DNA of 64,000 nt from Pegoplata infirma. Taxonomy: Eukaryota > Arthropoda > Insecta > Diptera > Anthomyiidae. The stretch is from the NCBI GenBank assembly GCA_963921195.1, contig OY992537.1:35759410-35823409 (forward strand). The letters are read 5' to 3'. The translations under genes and the position numbers were made by a program. The notes under the pieces were generated by a model. The model saw nothing but the letters and a program-made list of their open reading frames with translations, did no database searches and had not been told where the DNA came from. Of this stretch, positions 47,390 through 59,559 are shown piece after piece. Position 1 is the stretch's first letter. The number at the start of each line of letters is the position of its first letter.

Positions 47390-48993
47390 CATGCGCGGTT
47401 ACAAGGGGGGGAAGGGGAAATTTCCCCCAGACCAAATTTCGAAAAGAAAAAAAAAGAGGAAAAAAGAAAAAAAAAAGAAAAAAAGAAAGAAAAAAAAGAA
47501 AGAAGAAAAAATTTCCAAAGGAACAAAATCTCGAAGTTCTAAAATTTTTCATAGAAAAAAATCTGGAAATTTTAATAAGAATCTGAGCCTTTTTTATGTG
47601 AAAAAGGTCTCAGAACTTATTTATAGGATAGAGGTCGCAGAAGAATTTTTCTATGGGAAAAAAGTCTTAGAATTTCTGAATTTGAGACTTATTTAAAGGA
47701 AAAAGGTCTCAGAATCTGAGTCTTTTTTAAAAAGCAAAAAGTCTTAAAGTCTGAGACTTTTGTTGAAAAATAGTCTCAGAAGTTGAAACTTACTGAATTG
47801 GTAGAAGCTTGCAGAATTTGATACTTTTTCTACAGGAAAAGGGTCTTAGAATCGAAGACTGTTTTATAGGAAACAGGTATCAGAATCTATGACCTTTCTA
47901 TAAGAAAAATGTCTTAAGTCTGAGACGTTTTCTATAGGAAAAACATTTATGAATCTCAGACTTTTTCTATAGGAAACAGGTATCAGAATCTATGACCTTT
48001 CTATAAGAAAAAGGTCTTAAGTCTGAGACGTTTTCTATAGGAAAAACATTTATGAATCTAAGACTTTTTCCTTAGGAAAGGGTCACAGAATCTTCGACTT
48101 TTTCTATAGGAAAAGTGTCTTAGAATAGGAAATGACTTCAGAATCAGAAAATGGTCTCAAAATCTGTCACTTCTTCTTTAGAGAAAAAGTACCAGCATTT
48201 TAATTTTAATAATTAATTATTTTTTTCTAGATAAAAAAAAGCTCTCAGAATCTGAGGCTTTTTCTTTAGGAAAAAGGTCTGAGGATCTGATCCTTTGTCT
48301 TTAGGAATAAGATCTCAGAATTTGAAACTTTTTCTTTAGGAAAAAGGTCTTAGAATCTGAGACATTTTCTATTGAAAAAGGTCGAAGAATCTAACACTTT
48401 TTCTTTGGAAAAAAGGTCTCAGAATCTAAAATTTTTTTACTACGAAACAAATCTAATAATCAGACACCTCTTTAAGAAAAAAAGTCTCAATAATGCTTTA
48501 AAATATGAGACTTTTTCGATAGTAAAATGTCTCAGAATCTGAAAATTTTTCTGTACGAAAAAAATCTCAGACTTTGAGACATTTTTCGTAAAGGAGAAGT
48601 CTTATATTCTGAGACATTTTCCCTATAAAGAAAAATTTTTTACGAAAAATGTCTCAAAATCTGATATTTTCTATGTTGGAAGAATTTCTTCTATTAAAAA
48701 ATTCTCAGATTTAGACTTCTCTATTGTATACGAAAAATATATATTTTTTTTAAATTTCTTTTAAAAATCTGAAAATTTTTCTATACAAACAAAAAAGTTA
48801 CAGATTCTGAGACATTTTTCGTAAAGAAAAATCTTTTATTCTGAGACATTTCCCTATAAAAAATAATTTTTTCACGAAAAATATCTCAACATCACTTTTT
48901 TTGAAAAAAAAAACATATGATTTTTTTTTTCGAAGTAAAAAAAAAATTTCCCCCCCCCCCCTCCCCCAAACACAAAAGCTGTACCCGCCACTG
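47390..48993. mobile_element. hAT-like element carrying a tandem array
   Basis: Length 1604 bp. Left end catgcgcggttacaaggggg, right end (reverse) cagtggcgggtacagc with a C/G-rich run, so the termini match imperfectly. Exact 8-bp duplication CTTTAATC at 47382-47389 and 48994-49001. No coding frame. The interior is the array 47540-48900. Confidence 0.75.
47540..48900 (+). repeat. Degenerate 'gtctcagaatctgagac' tandem array
   Basis: Units of roughly 40-55 bp read 'aggaaaaaggtctcagaat', then 'ctgagactttttctat'. A longer segment from 47871 is repeated almost exactly about 103 bp on. Each unit contains the imperfect palindrome gtctcaga..tctgagac. Confidence 0.85.
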
Positions 48994-49029
48994 CTTTAAT
49001 CACAAGCAAGGGGTTTAAATAAGCACCCG

Positions 49030-49440
49030 CCGTTAGAGCGGCATTGTTTTGTGTAGCAAAAAAGTTTTTCTTCCGATTTTGAATGTCCGGGGAAATTTTT
49101 TATCAGATTAAAATAATCTTAGTTTTGAATTTTTGAAAAAAAAAAAAAAATGTCTTGCATTACCTCATATTTTTAAATTTTTATTCTCTGAACACGAATA
49201 TCACAAAATGCTCAGTCGAACGGTTTTCGAGATATCGCTATTTGAAATTTGGGAAAATGATAATAAATCATTTATTATCTTTTATATGCTGATTGCGAAT
49301 ATCCAAAAAATTCTGAAACCGGTCAAGTGGTTTTCGAGATATCGCCATTTGAAATTTGAAAAAAAAGCCAAAACATTTTGGATTTTAAATGAAAGTTTGT
49401 CTCAAATATTCCTCTTCAAGCAAGTTTATGCTTTTTAAAA
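49030..49440. mobile_element. Fragment of the 'TTAGACTGGCAT' foldback
   Basis: Starts gttagagcggcattgttttg and contains 'ttccgattttgaatgtccgg' and two 'ttttcgagatatcgc' blocks. Confidence 0.55.
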
Positions 49441-49979
49441 ATTGTGAAAAAATCGAGTAATTGCTAAATAATTATACTCTGCGATAACAAAAACCTCCCA
49501 GTGAAATGTCCAACTGATTCTTATAGAGTGGGGGTTAAGGTTTCACCTCTTTGGCCTGTTCTTGCAGCATTTCGGACACCCACAAAAAACGTAGGTATTT
49601 AATACTAAAAATTTAACTAAATTTTAGTCAAAAAGGACCTAGTGCAGGAATTAGTAACCAATACTAAAATTATTTACTAATATTATTCAAAATCAGTTGT
49701 GGGTCCATTGTTACATATTCTTACGTTGCTTCAAAAAATGGGACATAATTTCATATAAAATCTACCTCTTGATTCCAAAACTGTAATGCAGTTTTTTCTA
49801 CCATGTTCCGTTTTCGAGATATTCGCGTTTAAAAATTTGTTCACGCGAATATTTCGATCGCAAATATATCGAAAATGGAACGTGCCACATAAATTTAGAT
49901 TGCTAAATTATTGTTTCTTGACTTTTTAACAGCGAATATCTCAAAAATGATATAAGATAGAAAAATTTGGATGACAGAT
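49441..49979. other. Upstream stretch with one imperfect hairpin
   Basis: About 49796-49885 is an inverted repeat ('gttccgttttcgagatattc' against 'atatcgaaaatggaac'). No gene. Confidence 0.45.
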
Positions 49980-50325
49980 TTAGAATCAGGAGAGAAAATG
50001 TCTCAGAATATAAAACTTTTTCTATACAAAAAATGTCTCAGAATCTGAGACTATCAATGCAGGAAGAATTTTTCAAAAAGAAAAATTCACAACTTTAGAC
50101 TGTTTTTATACGAATGTTTTTTTTTTTTAATCTGCGACTTAAAATATAAAAAAATTTTTGAATAGAAAAAGTCTCAGATTCTAAGACTTTTTTCGTATAA
50201 AAAAAATTGTAAGATTCATATAGAAAAAGTCTCAAAATCTGAAACCAATTCCATACGAAATATGTCTCAGAACATGAAACTTTTTCTATACCAAAAAAGT
50301 CTCGAAATCTAATATTTCTTATACC
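49980..50325 (+). repeat. Second block of 'gtctcagaatctgagac' repeats
   Basis: Several units such as 'aatgtctcagaatctgagac' and 'aaaaagtctcagattctaag', like the array at 47540-48900 but without visible hAT-like ends. Confidence 0.7.
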
Positions 50326-50329
50326 CTCC

Positions 50330-53135
50330 ACTTAGTGATAGAGGGTATATATAAGTTTGTCATTCCGTTTGTAACTCATCGAAATATCGGTCTGGGACCC
50401 CATAAAGTATATGGGGCATTCCAAGCCAAATCACTCACTTTTAGACCCGACCCCTTTCGACTTATTTTATTTTTGGATATGTTTTAGTATTTATTAAACG
50501 CAACTTGGACACCAATTTTCAGCTTTTTATTTCAAGATGGTGTTGAGCAATCAATTTTTCAAAATGGCGATTTTCTCAAAAAAATTAAAAAATTGAAATT
50601 TTAAATTAATTTTGACCATTAAAAAATATAGATATTTAAAAAAAAGTTGGACAACGTTTTGTTGGTATTTAAATGTAGTTTTAGAAAAAAAATATGAAAA
50701 AATTATTCGAAGTAATTATCACTTATTTTTTGACGTTTAAAAATTATAATCGACTTTTTGAAAAAGTTCGAAACCTTCGATTTTTTTGTAAAAAACTATA
50801 AAAATTCTACTCTTAATTACGCAACTTTTAAGCTATAATTCGAGATGTGATCATAATTTTTTCCATTTTGTTTTTTAATTTTAAAAATTGCACCTTTTGT
50901 TTTTTGGCTCTGATTTATTTAATATGGTGCTCCAAAAAAAATAAGTTGGTAGATATTGACCCTAACTTACCCCAGATATATTTATTTCGAGGTAAAAATA
51001 CGTCTCACAAAAATTTAGAACGATCGGAAATGGGTAAGGCGTTTAGCATGGTCCTTGAAGGTTAAAAAACGGATTACAAGGAAAAATATGAATTTTTTTC
51101 TGTTTTCGCAATATTTTTGGTATTTAAAGTTAATTTTTATTTCAAGAAATTACAGAATTATGATGTAGAGTAAAATGCCTTTCTAATAAGGTACTAAAGA
51201 CTAAAATCGGTTGAACATCAGCCAAGTTATTACAACTTCCCCAGGCATCTAACGTGTGGCAGACGACTTGATTAAGCAATACAATCCGATTTTTGAAATT
51301 CATTGAAATTTTCTACTGTAATAACATTTTTTATTCTTCAAGTTCAAAGTTAATTTGATGACAAGTATTTTCCATATTGTGTTTTTCTAACATTTTTTAA
51401 ATTAATACTAAAAATGCCTGCATTTTCAACAACCTTTTGAAATCTCTATTTTATTTTTTTTTTCTTTTTTGTTTTAAAATATGAAAAAACCAAAAAAATA
51501 TTACACTGAAACATGAATAATGAAAAAATGTTTTTACAGTAGAAAATTTCAATAAAATTAAAAAAAGGGACTCGTATTCTTTAATCAAGCGGTATGACAC
51601 ACGCTAGATGCCTGGGGAAGTTGTAATAACTTGGCTGATTTTCAACCGATTTTAGTTTTTAGTACCTAATTAGAAAGGCATTTTACTCTACATCATAATT
51701 CTGTAATTGCATGAAATAAAAATTAACTTAAAATACCAAAAATATTGCGAAAACAGAAAAAAACATATTTTTCCTTGTAATCCGTTTTTTAAACTTCAAG
51801 GACCATGCTAAACGCCTTACCCATTTCCGATCGTTCAAAATTTTTGTGAGACGTATTTTTACTTCGAAATTAATATATATGTGGGGTAAGTTAGGGTCAA
51901 TATCTACCAATTTATTTTTTTTGGAGCACCATATAAAATAAATCAGAGACAAAAAATAAAAGGTGCAATTTTTAAAATTAAATTAAAAAAAATAGAGAGA
52001 ATTGTGATCACATCTCGAATTATGGCTTAAAAGTTGCGTAATTGAGAGTAGAATTTTTAAAGTTTTTTACAAAAAAATCGAAGGTTTCGCACTTTTTCAA
52101 AAAGTCGATTTTAATTTTTAAATGTCAAAAAATAAGTGATAATTACTTCGAATAATTTTTTCATATTTTTGAAATAAAAGGCTGAAAATTGGTGTCCAAG
52201 TTGCATTTAATAAGTACTAAAACATATCCAAAAATAAAATAAATCGAAAGTGGTCGGGTCTAAAAGTGAGTGATTTGGCTTGGAATGCCCCATATATATT
52301 CATGATCCTCGATCGATTTTAAGTCGGTCTAGCGATGTTCGTCCGTCCGTCCGTCTGTCTGTCCGTCCGTAGAAAGCACGCGAACTTTTGAAAGACCTCA
52401 CAAAGGCTACTGAAATTTGGCATAAATGTTGGTCATTTACCTGAGCAAAAGAGTAAATTTCGGCAAGGGGTTTTCGCAAGTTTTCGAGATAAAAAACACG
52501 ACAACTTTCGAAAAACAATAATGAGACTGCTGAACGTGGCACGTATCATTGGTCCGTTTGGTATTGAATTTCAGCTCAATCGGTCAAGTGGTTCAAAAGT
52601 TATAAGCAAAACCCCGAATTTCAGATTTTGTTCATCTTAAATGACACGTGGTAAACAAGTTTTAAAAGCATTGGTGGTAACTAAGCAATGCTTTCAAACT
52701 TGTTTAGTTTTAAAGCATTTCTTTTTAAACTTGTTCAGTTTTAAAAGCATTGGCAACTTAAAAATTACACTCGAAAAAAATTTTACAATCGAAAAAAAAT
52801 TTACACTCAAAAAAAAATTTTACACTCAAAAAAAAATTTATTTTTTTTTACAAAAATGTCAATATTTTGTGTACATACGTGCATTCACTCAGAAATATTT
52901 TTACAGTAAAAAAAACATTACACCCGAAAAAAAGTTTTACACTCAAAAAAAAAAAATAGAAATTTTTTTTTTTTTTTTTTGAATGACAAAAAAAGAGTTT
53001 TCTACTCAAAATAAAATATTTCTAATCAAAATTGTTAATTTTTTTCACGTTAAAATGTACTAACCTTTAAAAAAGGGCATTGTGGAGGGTATTCATAGAT
53101 TCGGCAAAGTTAAATTTAACTTTTCTACTTGTTTT
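50330..53135 (-). mobile_element. Mini-me-like element, subfamily B, split by a foldback
   Basis: The left piece 50330-50412 ('ataccctccacttagtgata', 'ccccataaagtatat') continues at 52292 ('tatattcatgatcctcgatc', GTCC/GTCT tract at 52340-52368). It ends 'gggcattgtggagggtattc', then 'cttttctacttgtttt'. Confidence 0.8.
50413..52291. mobile_element. Foldback, ATATGGGGCATTCCAAGCC termini
   Basis: Length 1879 bp. Left end GGGGCATTCCAAGCCAAATC, right end GATTTGGCTTGGAATGCCCC. The arms pair over about 800 bp each ('taagttggtagatattgacc' and its inverse). Frames at 50847-51065 (+) and 51728-51952 (-) are mirror images from the arms. Only the first ~10 bases are shared with 41281-44722. Confidence 0.85.
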
Positions 53136-54442
53136 CTTTATTATTGGCCCATTAATTTTTTTCTCTCTAGTTTCATTAAAGAGGTCACGGTACCCATATC
53201 TTAAAATAATCACATATATAGAAAAATCTAAACTTATCATCATTATTTGTGTTTAATATAGAAATGACATAAAACAAAAAAAAAAACTATATTGGGTTTA
53301 AGCGGTCAGACTGACTTCTATTTTGTTTTCTAGAAACCAAAATGGTATTGGTTATGATATATCATGGCACTTGAAGCTTAACACTGTCAATCAGGACATA
53401 TAAAAATAAAATTCCAGCCAGCTTAAGACAAAAGAAAAAAAAAATTAAAACAAAAATGATTTGAGTGTTTATCAAAACCAACACAGATGATGAACAGTAT
53501 TTTGTGCTAGATATTTCCTTGGTAATGATTGCTTGGAATGATGCTTATGATGAGAATGATGAGAATGTTATTTTGCTTTGAATTCCTATTATAATCGGAT
53601 TTAGTAAAACATTTGTAAAGAAATTATAGCATTCTTTTTTTGCTATTTTATTTGTTTGTTATTGATGACTACAAATGAATATGATGTATGAGATGATCTT
53701 CAAGGATGAGATAATATATTTGAAGGTTATAATTTATTTGCGAATTAAAATTTATTTTCTTATAGAATTTAAGTTTTACAATATTTTTATAGCAAAAAAT
53801 TGTTTTTCGAAAGAAAAAAAATTGTTTTTCGAAAAAAAAAAAAATCGTTTTTTGGAAAAAAAATCTTGTGTTCAAAAAAAAAATTCAATCGAAATTTAAA
53901 AATTGCTTATTAAAATGGTGTTGTTTTAAGTTTAATTTGTGATTTCTTACACTTTTAATTCGATTTTATGAATTATTTCGGGAAAAGGCTAATTAATATT
54001 ATATCGTAATTAAGATTTCCCCTAAATGTGTTATTTTTTTTCATTTTTTTTGCTTCTTAGATTCCCATTTTTTTTTTTGTTTCCTTAAAGGTCATTTGTT
54101 GACCTTTTAATAACTCCATAAATTTAAAATAAGTACATTTTAGTTCAAATTTTATGTGTCCCCTTTTAAACTCTGTTATGGATTAAGGATATCACGTTTT
54201 CAACTACCCTCTTTAAATTACTAAGAAAACCATTGGAATAAAGTATTCGTGTTCGTACATGAGTTCATAACACTCATACGCTCTGGTAAACATAAAGAAT
54301 ACCCAGCAAAGTTTTTATTAGGAGAGATTTTTATATGATTTCACAACTGGAATCATTTCTGAAAACTTTGAAGGGAAATAGTATAATTTTCTGATTTCAC
54401 TGTCTGTATGTAGAAAGCAAGAGCTCTAAATTCGGTAAATTT
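53136..54442. other. AT-rich upstream stretch without features
   Basis: Homopolymer-rich around 53800-53890. No gene or repeat family is recognised. Confidence 0.45.
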
Positions 54443-56769
54443 TCCCAATTTATTGACAGTTTTTAGTACCCTTCAAAAACTTCTTCGTGGTAAATTTTCA
54501 GATTTTTTTGATGCCCCGTTCAAAAGATATCGAATTTTTAAAAATTGCTAATTTGTTGCTTTACTCATAACTTCTTCAATAACGGTCCAAATTGCAAACT
54601 TTTTTTTTCAAAATTTTTGTGTTTTACGTACTTTTTTAAAAAAATATTAAAAAAAAAAATCTTAAAGTGCTCTTGTATGCGATTTTTAAGTTTTGAAATT
54701 TAAATCTCATTTTTGAAAAAATATGGACTCATTGATTTTTTTGAATTCTTTTTGTGTAAAACTTCTATCGATTCAACAAACTTTTTGCCCAGTAGGATCG
54801 TGGGATAACAATTATTACTATTTTTTAACATTTTTTAAAAGAATTTTATTGTATTTTTCCAATCTTAAAATCATTTCTACTGCTCCGATGCTGCGTCATA
54901 GAGAGGTCATTTATAAGACCGACCCCATTAATTTTTACGTCTTAACATTTCTTTGGAACAAACTAATACCCTATCTCCAATTTCTAAGGTGGCTCCCACA
55001 CAAAGCGACTTTTTCTAAAATGTACTCCAACCGCTCTAACTGCCCTAATAGTGCCTTTAGAGCAACAAAATGTATGACCAACACACAATATTTTTTTAGT
55101 CCAAACATTTTCTCTGAACACACCTACCCTCTATCTTTAAATATAAAGGCGGTCCCCACACAATTTTTTTTATTTTGTGAAAATTTGTTTTATTTAATCA
55201 GCTTCTACCGGTCCAATGCACAGAGGTAAAAACCGGCCAAAACTAAAAAAAATTTTTGTTTTCTTTTTTTCAAAATTGATGCCAAATGAGAGCTAACATT
55301 TCAAAACATGCGATTACAAAATTTTGTGCCAATCCCTTGACTAGTTTAGGGTTTATAACGAAGCAAAGTTGAGTATTTGTATTTATTATTTTTTAAATTT
55401 AAAAGTTGTGATTTGCAACTTTGAAATCCAAGTAGGCTGTAAACTTAAAAAAAAATGTTTGCCTTGAAATTGATATATTTTGAAAATTTAGCATTATTTT
55501 TACATGTCATTTGCATTTCGGAAATTTCGAGTGCTTGGATCAATTTAAACAGTGGTGGTGAAAAGAAATCTAAAAAAATAAAAAATTTATAAAAAATACA
55601 AACTTTGGAAAGCCAAAAAAAAAAACTTTTTGCTCAAAATTGCTCTTAAGTCGCTATACCACAAATTAGTATAAGGGTTCCCAAGTAAGTACTAATTAAC
55701 ATCAGTACCAAGTTTAACCAAGTCTTTCAGTTAGAGCCTTTTAAAGTTGGGTCATTTATATCAAATAAATAGCTTTTTGAGCTGTGGAAAATACATAAAA
55801 AAAGAACATGGATGAAATACTGACGATTATGACACAACATTTTAAAACACCTACAAAAATTTTTTTTTCGCGAACAAAAATAAAAATTTTCGCGGAAAAA
55901 AAAATTTCGCGGAAATTTTTTTTTTTCGCGAAATTGCTTTATTATTATATTCTTAACCTACCTACAACATTTTATAAGTTTACATTGAAAATTAAAGAAG
56001 TTATAGGGTTTTGGCCGGATTTTACCCCTGTGCAATGGTGCGTCCGAGAGGGGTCATTAGTAAGTCTGACCCCCATTTTTTTAAAACATACCTACGCCCA
56101 AAATAACACAAATAACATTTGGAGCAAATTTTATAATAATGTAATTTTAAATGGAAGCCCACATATGGAGTGTGCATAGGTCTGGGGTATGTTTTATAAA
56201 AATGTTGGAGGGTAAAAATTAATGGGGGTCGGTGTCACAAATGACCCCTTTCTGATGCACCATTGGACCGGTAAAAACTGATTTAATAAAACAAATTTAC
56301 AAAAAATAAAAAAAATTGTATAAGGACCGCCTTAATAGTTAAAGATAGAGGGTAGGTGTGTTCAGAGAAAATGTCTGGACTAAAAAAATATTGTGGGTCG
56401 ATCATACATTTTATTGCTCTAAAGGAACTCTTAGGGCAGTTAGAGCGGTTGGAGCAAATTTTATAAAATGTCATTTTGTGTGGGAGCCCACATAGAAATT
56501 GGAGATTGGGTATTAGTTTGTTCCAAAGAAATGTTTAGACGTAAAAATAAATGGGGGTCGGTCTTGAAAATGACCGCTCTATGACGCACCATTGGAGCAG
56601 TAGAAACGATTTTAAGATTTGAAAATTAAAATAAAAATTTTTAAAAAAATTTAAAAAAAATAGTAATAATTGTTATTCCACGATCCTAATAGGCAAAGAA
56701 TTTATAGAATCGATAGAAGTTTTTTACAAAAAAAAAAAAAAAATTAAAAAAAAAAATCAAAGAGTATAT
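54443..56769. mobile_element. Foldback relic of the 41281-44722 family, interrupted
   Basis: The left arm 54443-55218 and right arm 56038-56760 carry the family blocks 'cgaattttta', 'gggataacaattattactat' and 'gaccgacccc'. The outer termini are lost. The CACAGAGG element 55219-56032 is inserted. Confidence 0.65.
55219..56032. mobile_element. Inverted-repeat element, CACAGAGGTAAAAACCGG termini
   Basis: Length 814 bp. Left end CACAGAGGTAAAAACCGGCC, right end (reverse) CACAGGGGTAAAATCCGGCC. Direct repeat CAATG at 55214-55218 and 56033-56037. Uninterrupted 'ggtccaatggtgc' is seen at about 42116. A second copy starts at 63309. No coding frame. Confidence 0.75.
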
Positions 56770-58431
56770 GGAGCATTCCATGTCAAATCGGACACTTTGA
56801 ATAATTTTTTTTTTAGATTTTCCCAATTTGTTGACAGTTTTTAGTACCCTTCAAAAACTCCTTCGTGGTAAATTTTTAGATTTTTTGATGACCCGTTCAA
56901 AAGACATCGAATTTTTAAAAATTGGTAGTTTGTTTCTTTACTCAAATTTCTTTTACTCATAACTTCTTCAATAATGGTCCAAATTGAAATTTTTTTTTTT
57001 TCAAAAAAATCTTGAAAGTGCTCTAGTATGCAATTTTTGATTTTTTTGATTTTTTTTTTTTTTGTGTAAAACTTCAATCGATTCTACAAATTTTTGGCCC
57101 AGTACGATCGTGGGATAACAATTATTACTATTTTTTAAAATTTTTTGAAAAAATTTTATTGTTATTTTCCAATCTTAATATCATTTCTACTGTTCCTACG
57201 GTGCGTCATAGAGGGGTCATTTTTAAGAGCGACCCCCATTAATTTTTATGTTATAACATTTCTTTGGAATGAACTAATACCCTCTCTCCAATTTCTAAGG
57301 GGCCTCCTACACGAAATTACATTTTTTAAAATTAGCTCCAATCGCTCTAACTGCCCTAAGAGTGCCCTTAGAGCAATAAAATGTGTGATCGACCCTCAGT
57401 ATTTTTTTAGTCCAAACATTTTCTCTAAACACACCTACCCTCTATCTTTAACTCTTAAGGCGGTACCCATATAATTTTTTTTATTTTTTGTAAATTTGTT
57501 TTATATAATCAGCTTCTACCGGTCCAATGGTGCTTTCGAGAGGGGTCATTAATCACCAACATTTTTTTAAAAAACACTTACGCCCTATCTCCACTCTCTA
57601 AGTAGGCTCCCATACAAATTACATGTGGAGCAAATTTTAAAAAATGTAATTTTATATGGAAGCCCACTTAGGCAGTGTTCATAGGGCTTAGGTATGTTTT
57701 AAAAAAATGTTGGAGGGTAAAAATAAATGGGGGTCGGGCTCACAAATGACCCCTCTCGGACGCACCATTGGACCGGTAGAAGCTGATTTAATAAAACAAA
57801 TTAACAAAAAATAAAAAAAATTGTATAAGGATTGTCTTAATAGTTTAAAGATGGAGGGTAGGTGTGTTCAGAGAAAATGTTTGCACTAAAAAAATATTGT
57901 GGGTCGATCAAACATTTTATTGCTTTAAGGGCACTCTTAGGGCAGTTAGAGCGGTTGGAGCAAATTTAAAAAAAAATGTCATTTTGTGTAAGAGCCCGCT
58001 TAGAAATTGGAGATAGAGTATTAGTTTGTTCCGAAGAAATGTTTAGATATAAAAATTAATGGGGGTCGGTCTTGGAAATGACCCCTTTATGACGCACCAT
58101 TAGAGCAGTGGAAATGATTTTAAGATTGGAAAATTAAAAAAAAAAATTTCCAAAAAGTTTCAAAAATAGTAATAATCGTTATCTCACGATCCTACTAGGC
58201 AAAAAATTTGGAGCAGTAGAAATGATTTCAAGAATAGAAAATTAAAATAAAATTTTTTCAAAAAATTTAAAAAAATAGTAATTATCGCTATCCCACGATC
58301 CTACTAAGCAAAAAATTTGTAAAATCGATGGAAGTTTTACACAAAAAAAAATTCAAAAAAATCAAAGAGTACATACATTTTCAAAAATGAGATTTAAATT
58401 TTAAAACTTAAAAATCGCATATGAGGCATTC
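56770..58431. mobile_element. Foldback of the GGGGCATTCC family, right end lost
   Basis: Left end GGAGCATTCCATGTCAAATC after tatat. The arms pair around 57640-57700. The right arm stops at 'aaaaatcgcat', where the next foldback begins, so its right terminus is missing. Confidence 0.7.
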
Positions 58432-58432
58432 C

Positions 58433-59553
58433 ATACCAAATGTCCCGCTACAGAAAAACATGTGTCCCATAAATTTATGAAAAGGTTGTTTGGATAACCC
58501 TATATGAAACTAACAAAATTGCCTTTTTGGTTTTTCAAATTTTCAAAAACTGCGCTTAGGAGCAGTGGTCAAATATTAGAAAAATGGTAAAATTTGAGGC
58601 AAGTTGCCTTGAATAAATATTTATCACATTAAAACGGAATGCACCACAATGTCAAAAATTTACATTCTTTTATAGTTTTGCATGGGCTATCGACTATTTT
58701 TTTTTTTTTTGGAAAATTTTCAGAACCCGTTCTGAAATTTTTTAAAAAAGTCAATTTATCAAAAATCCGGACACTTTTTTTTCTTTTTTAAATTTTTTTT
58801 TTTAAAGTTTAGATGTTTGTCCATTTACACAAAAAAATTCAGAAACACCCCAACAAAAAAGTGCGGAGTACTTCTATTTGGAGTGCTTTAAAACTATAAC
58901 AAATATAATGAATTACAACAAAAATAACAAAAAACACAAGAAAAAAACACACAAACAGTTTTTTCTACGCCATAAAAAGTTGTTATTCAGCACTTAACTC
59001 ATTACCTTCCGCGACACTCCTATATAAAAGTAGGTAGATATTCAGTAGATAAGAAGTACTCCGAGCTTTCAAACAACTTCCAACTACTTCCACGGAGTAG
59101 TTCTTATCTACTGAATATCTACTTACATTTGTATGGAGGTGTCGCGATAGGTAATGAGTTAAGTGCTGAATATCTATGTATTCTGGAGTAGAAAAAACTG
59201 ATTGTGTGTTTTTGTCTTGTGTTTTTTGTTATTTTTGTTGTATTGCATTTCATTTGTTACAGTTTTAAAGAACTCCACTGAGAAGTGGTAATGACATTTT
59301 TTGCAGGGACGTTCCTCGTTTTTTTCGAGAAAATCACATTTGAATTTTAAATTTCATAACAATTTTGTAATTTGCTTGTATTTTCTTGTTTTAACGTTGC
59401 GAATGAGTATTATTAATTGCATAAATATTACTCATACGCTCTGTTGAAACAAGAAAATACAAGTAAATTACTTAATTGTTATGAAATTTAAAAATCATAT
59501 GCGATTTTCTCGAAAAAAACGAAAAAACGTGGACATTTGTAGTGGAATGCCTC
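58433..59553. mobile_element. Foldback, ATATGAGGCATTCCATACC termini
   Basis: Left end GAGGCATTCCATACCAAATG, right end CATTTGTAGTGGAATGCCTC. The centre is a strong hairpin (58985-59165: 'ttatctactgaatatctac' and its inverse, 'gcgacactcc' and 'ggtgtcgc'). Confidence 0.85.
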
Positions 59554-59559
59554 ATATTT

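Noticed and set aside
47391..47696. Lysine-rich 101-codon frame
   Set aside because: It is the A/G-rich run and repeat array of the element at 47390, not a coding sequence.
54723..57474. Frames of 78-168 codons with similar peptides on both strands
   Set aside because: All fall in the arms of GGGGCATTCC foldbacks, and the similarity is due to the inverted DNA repeats.
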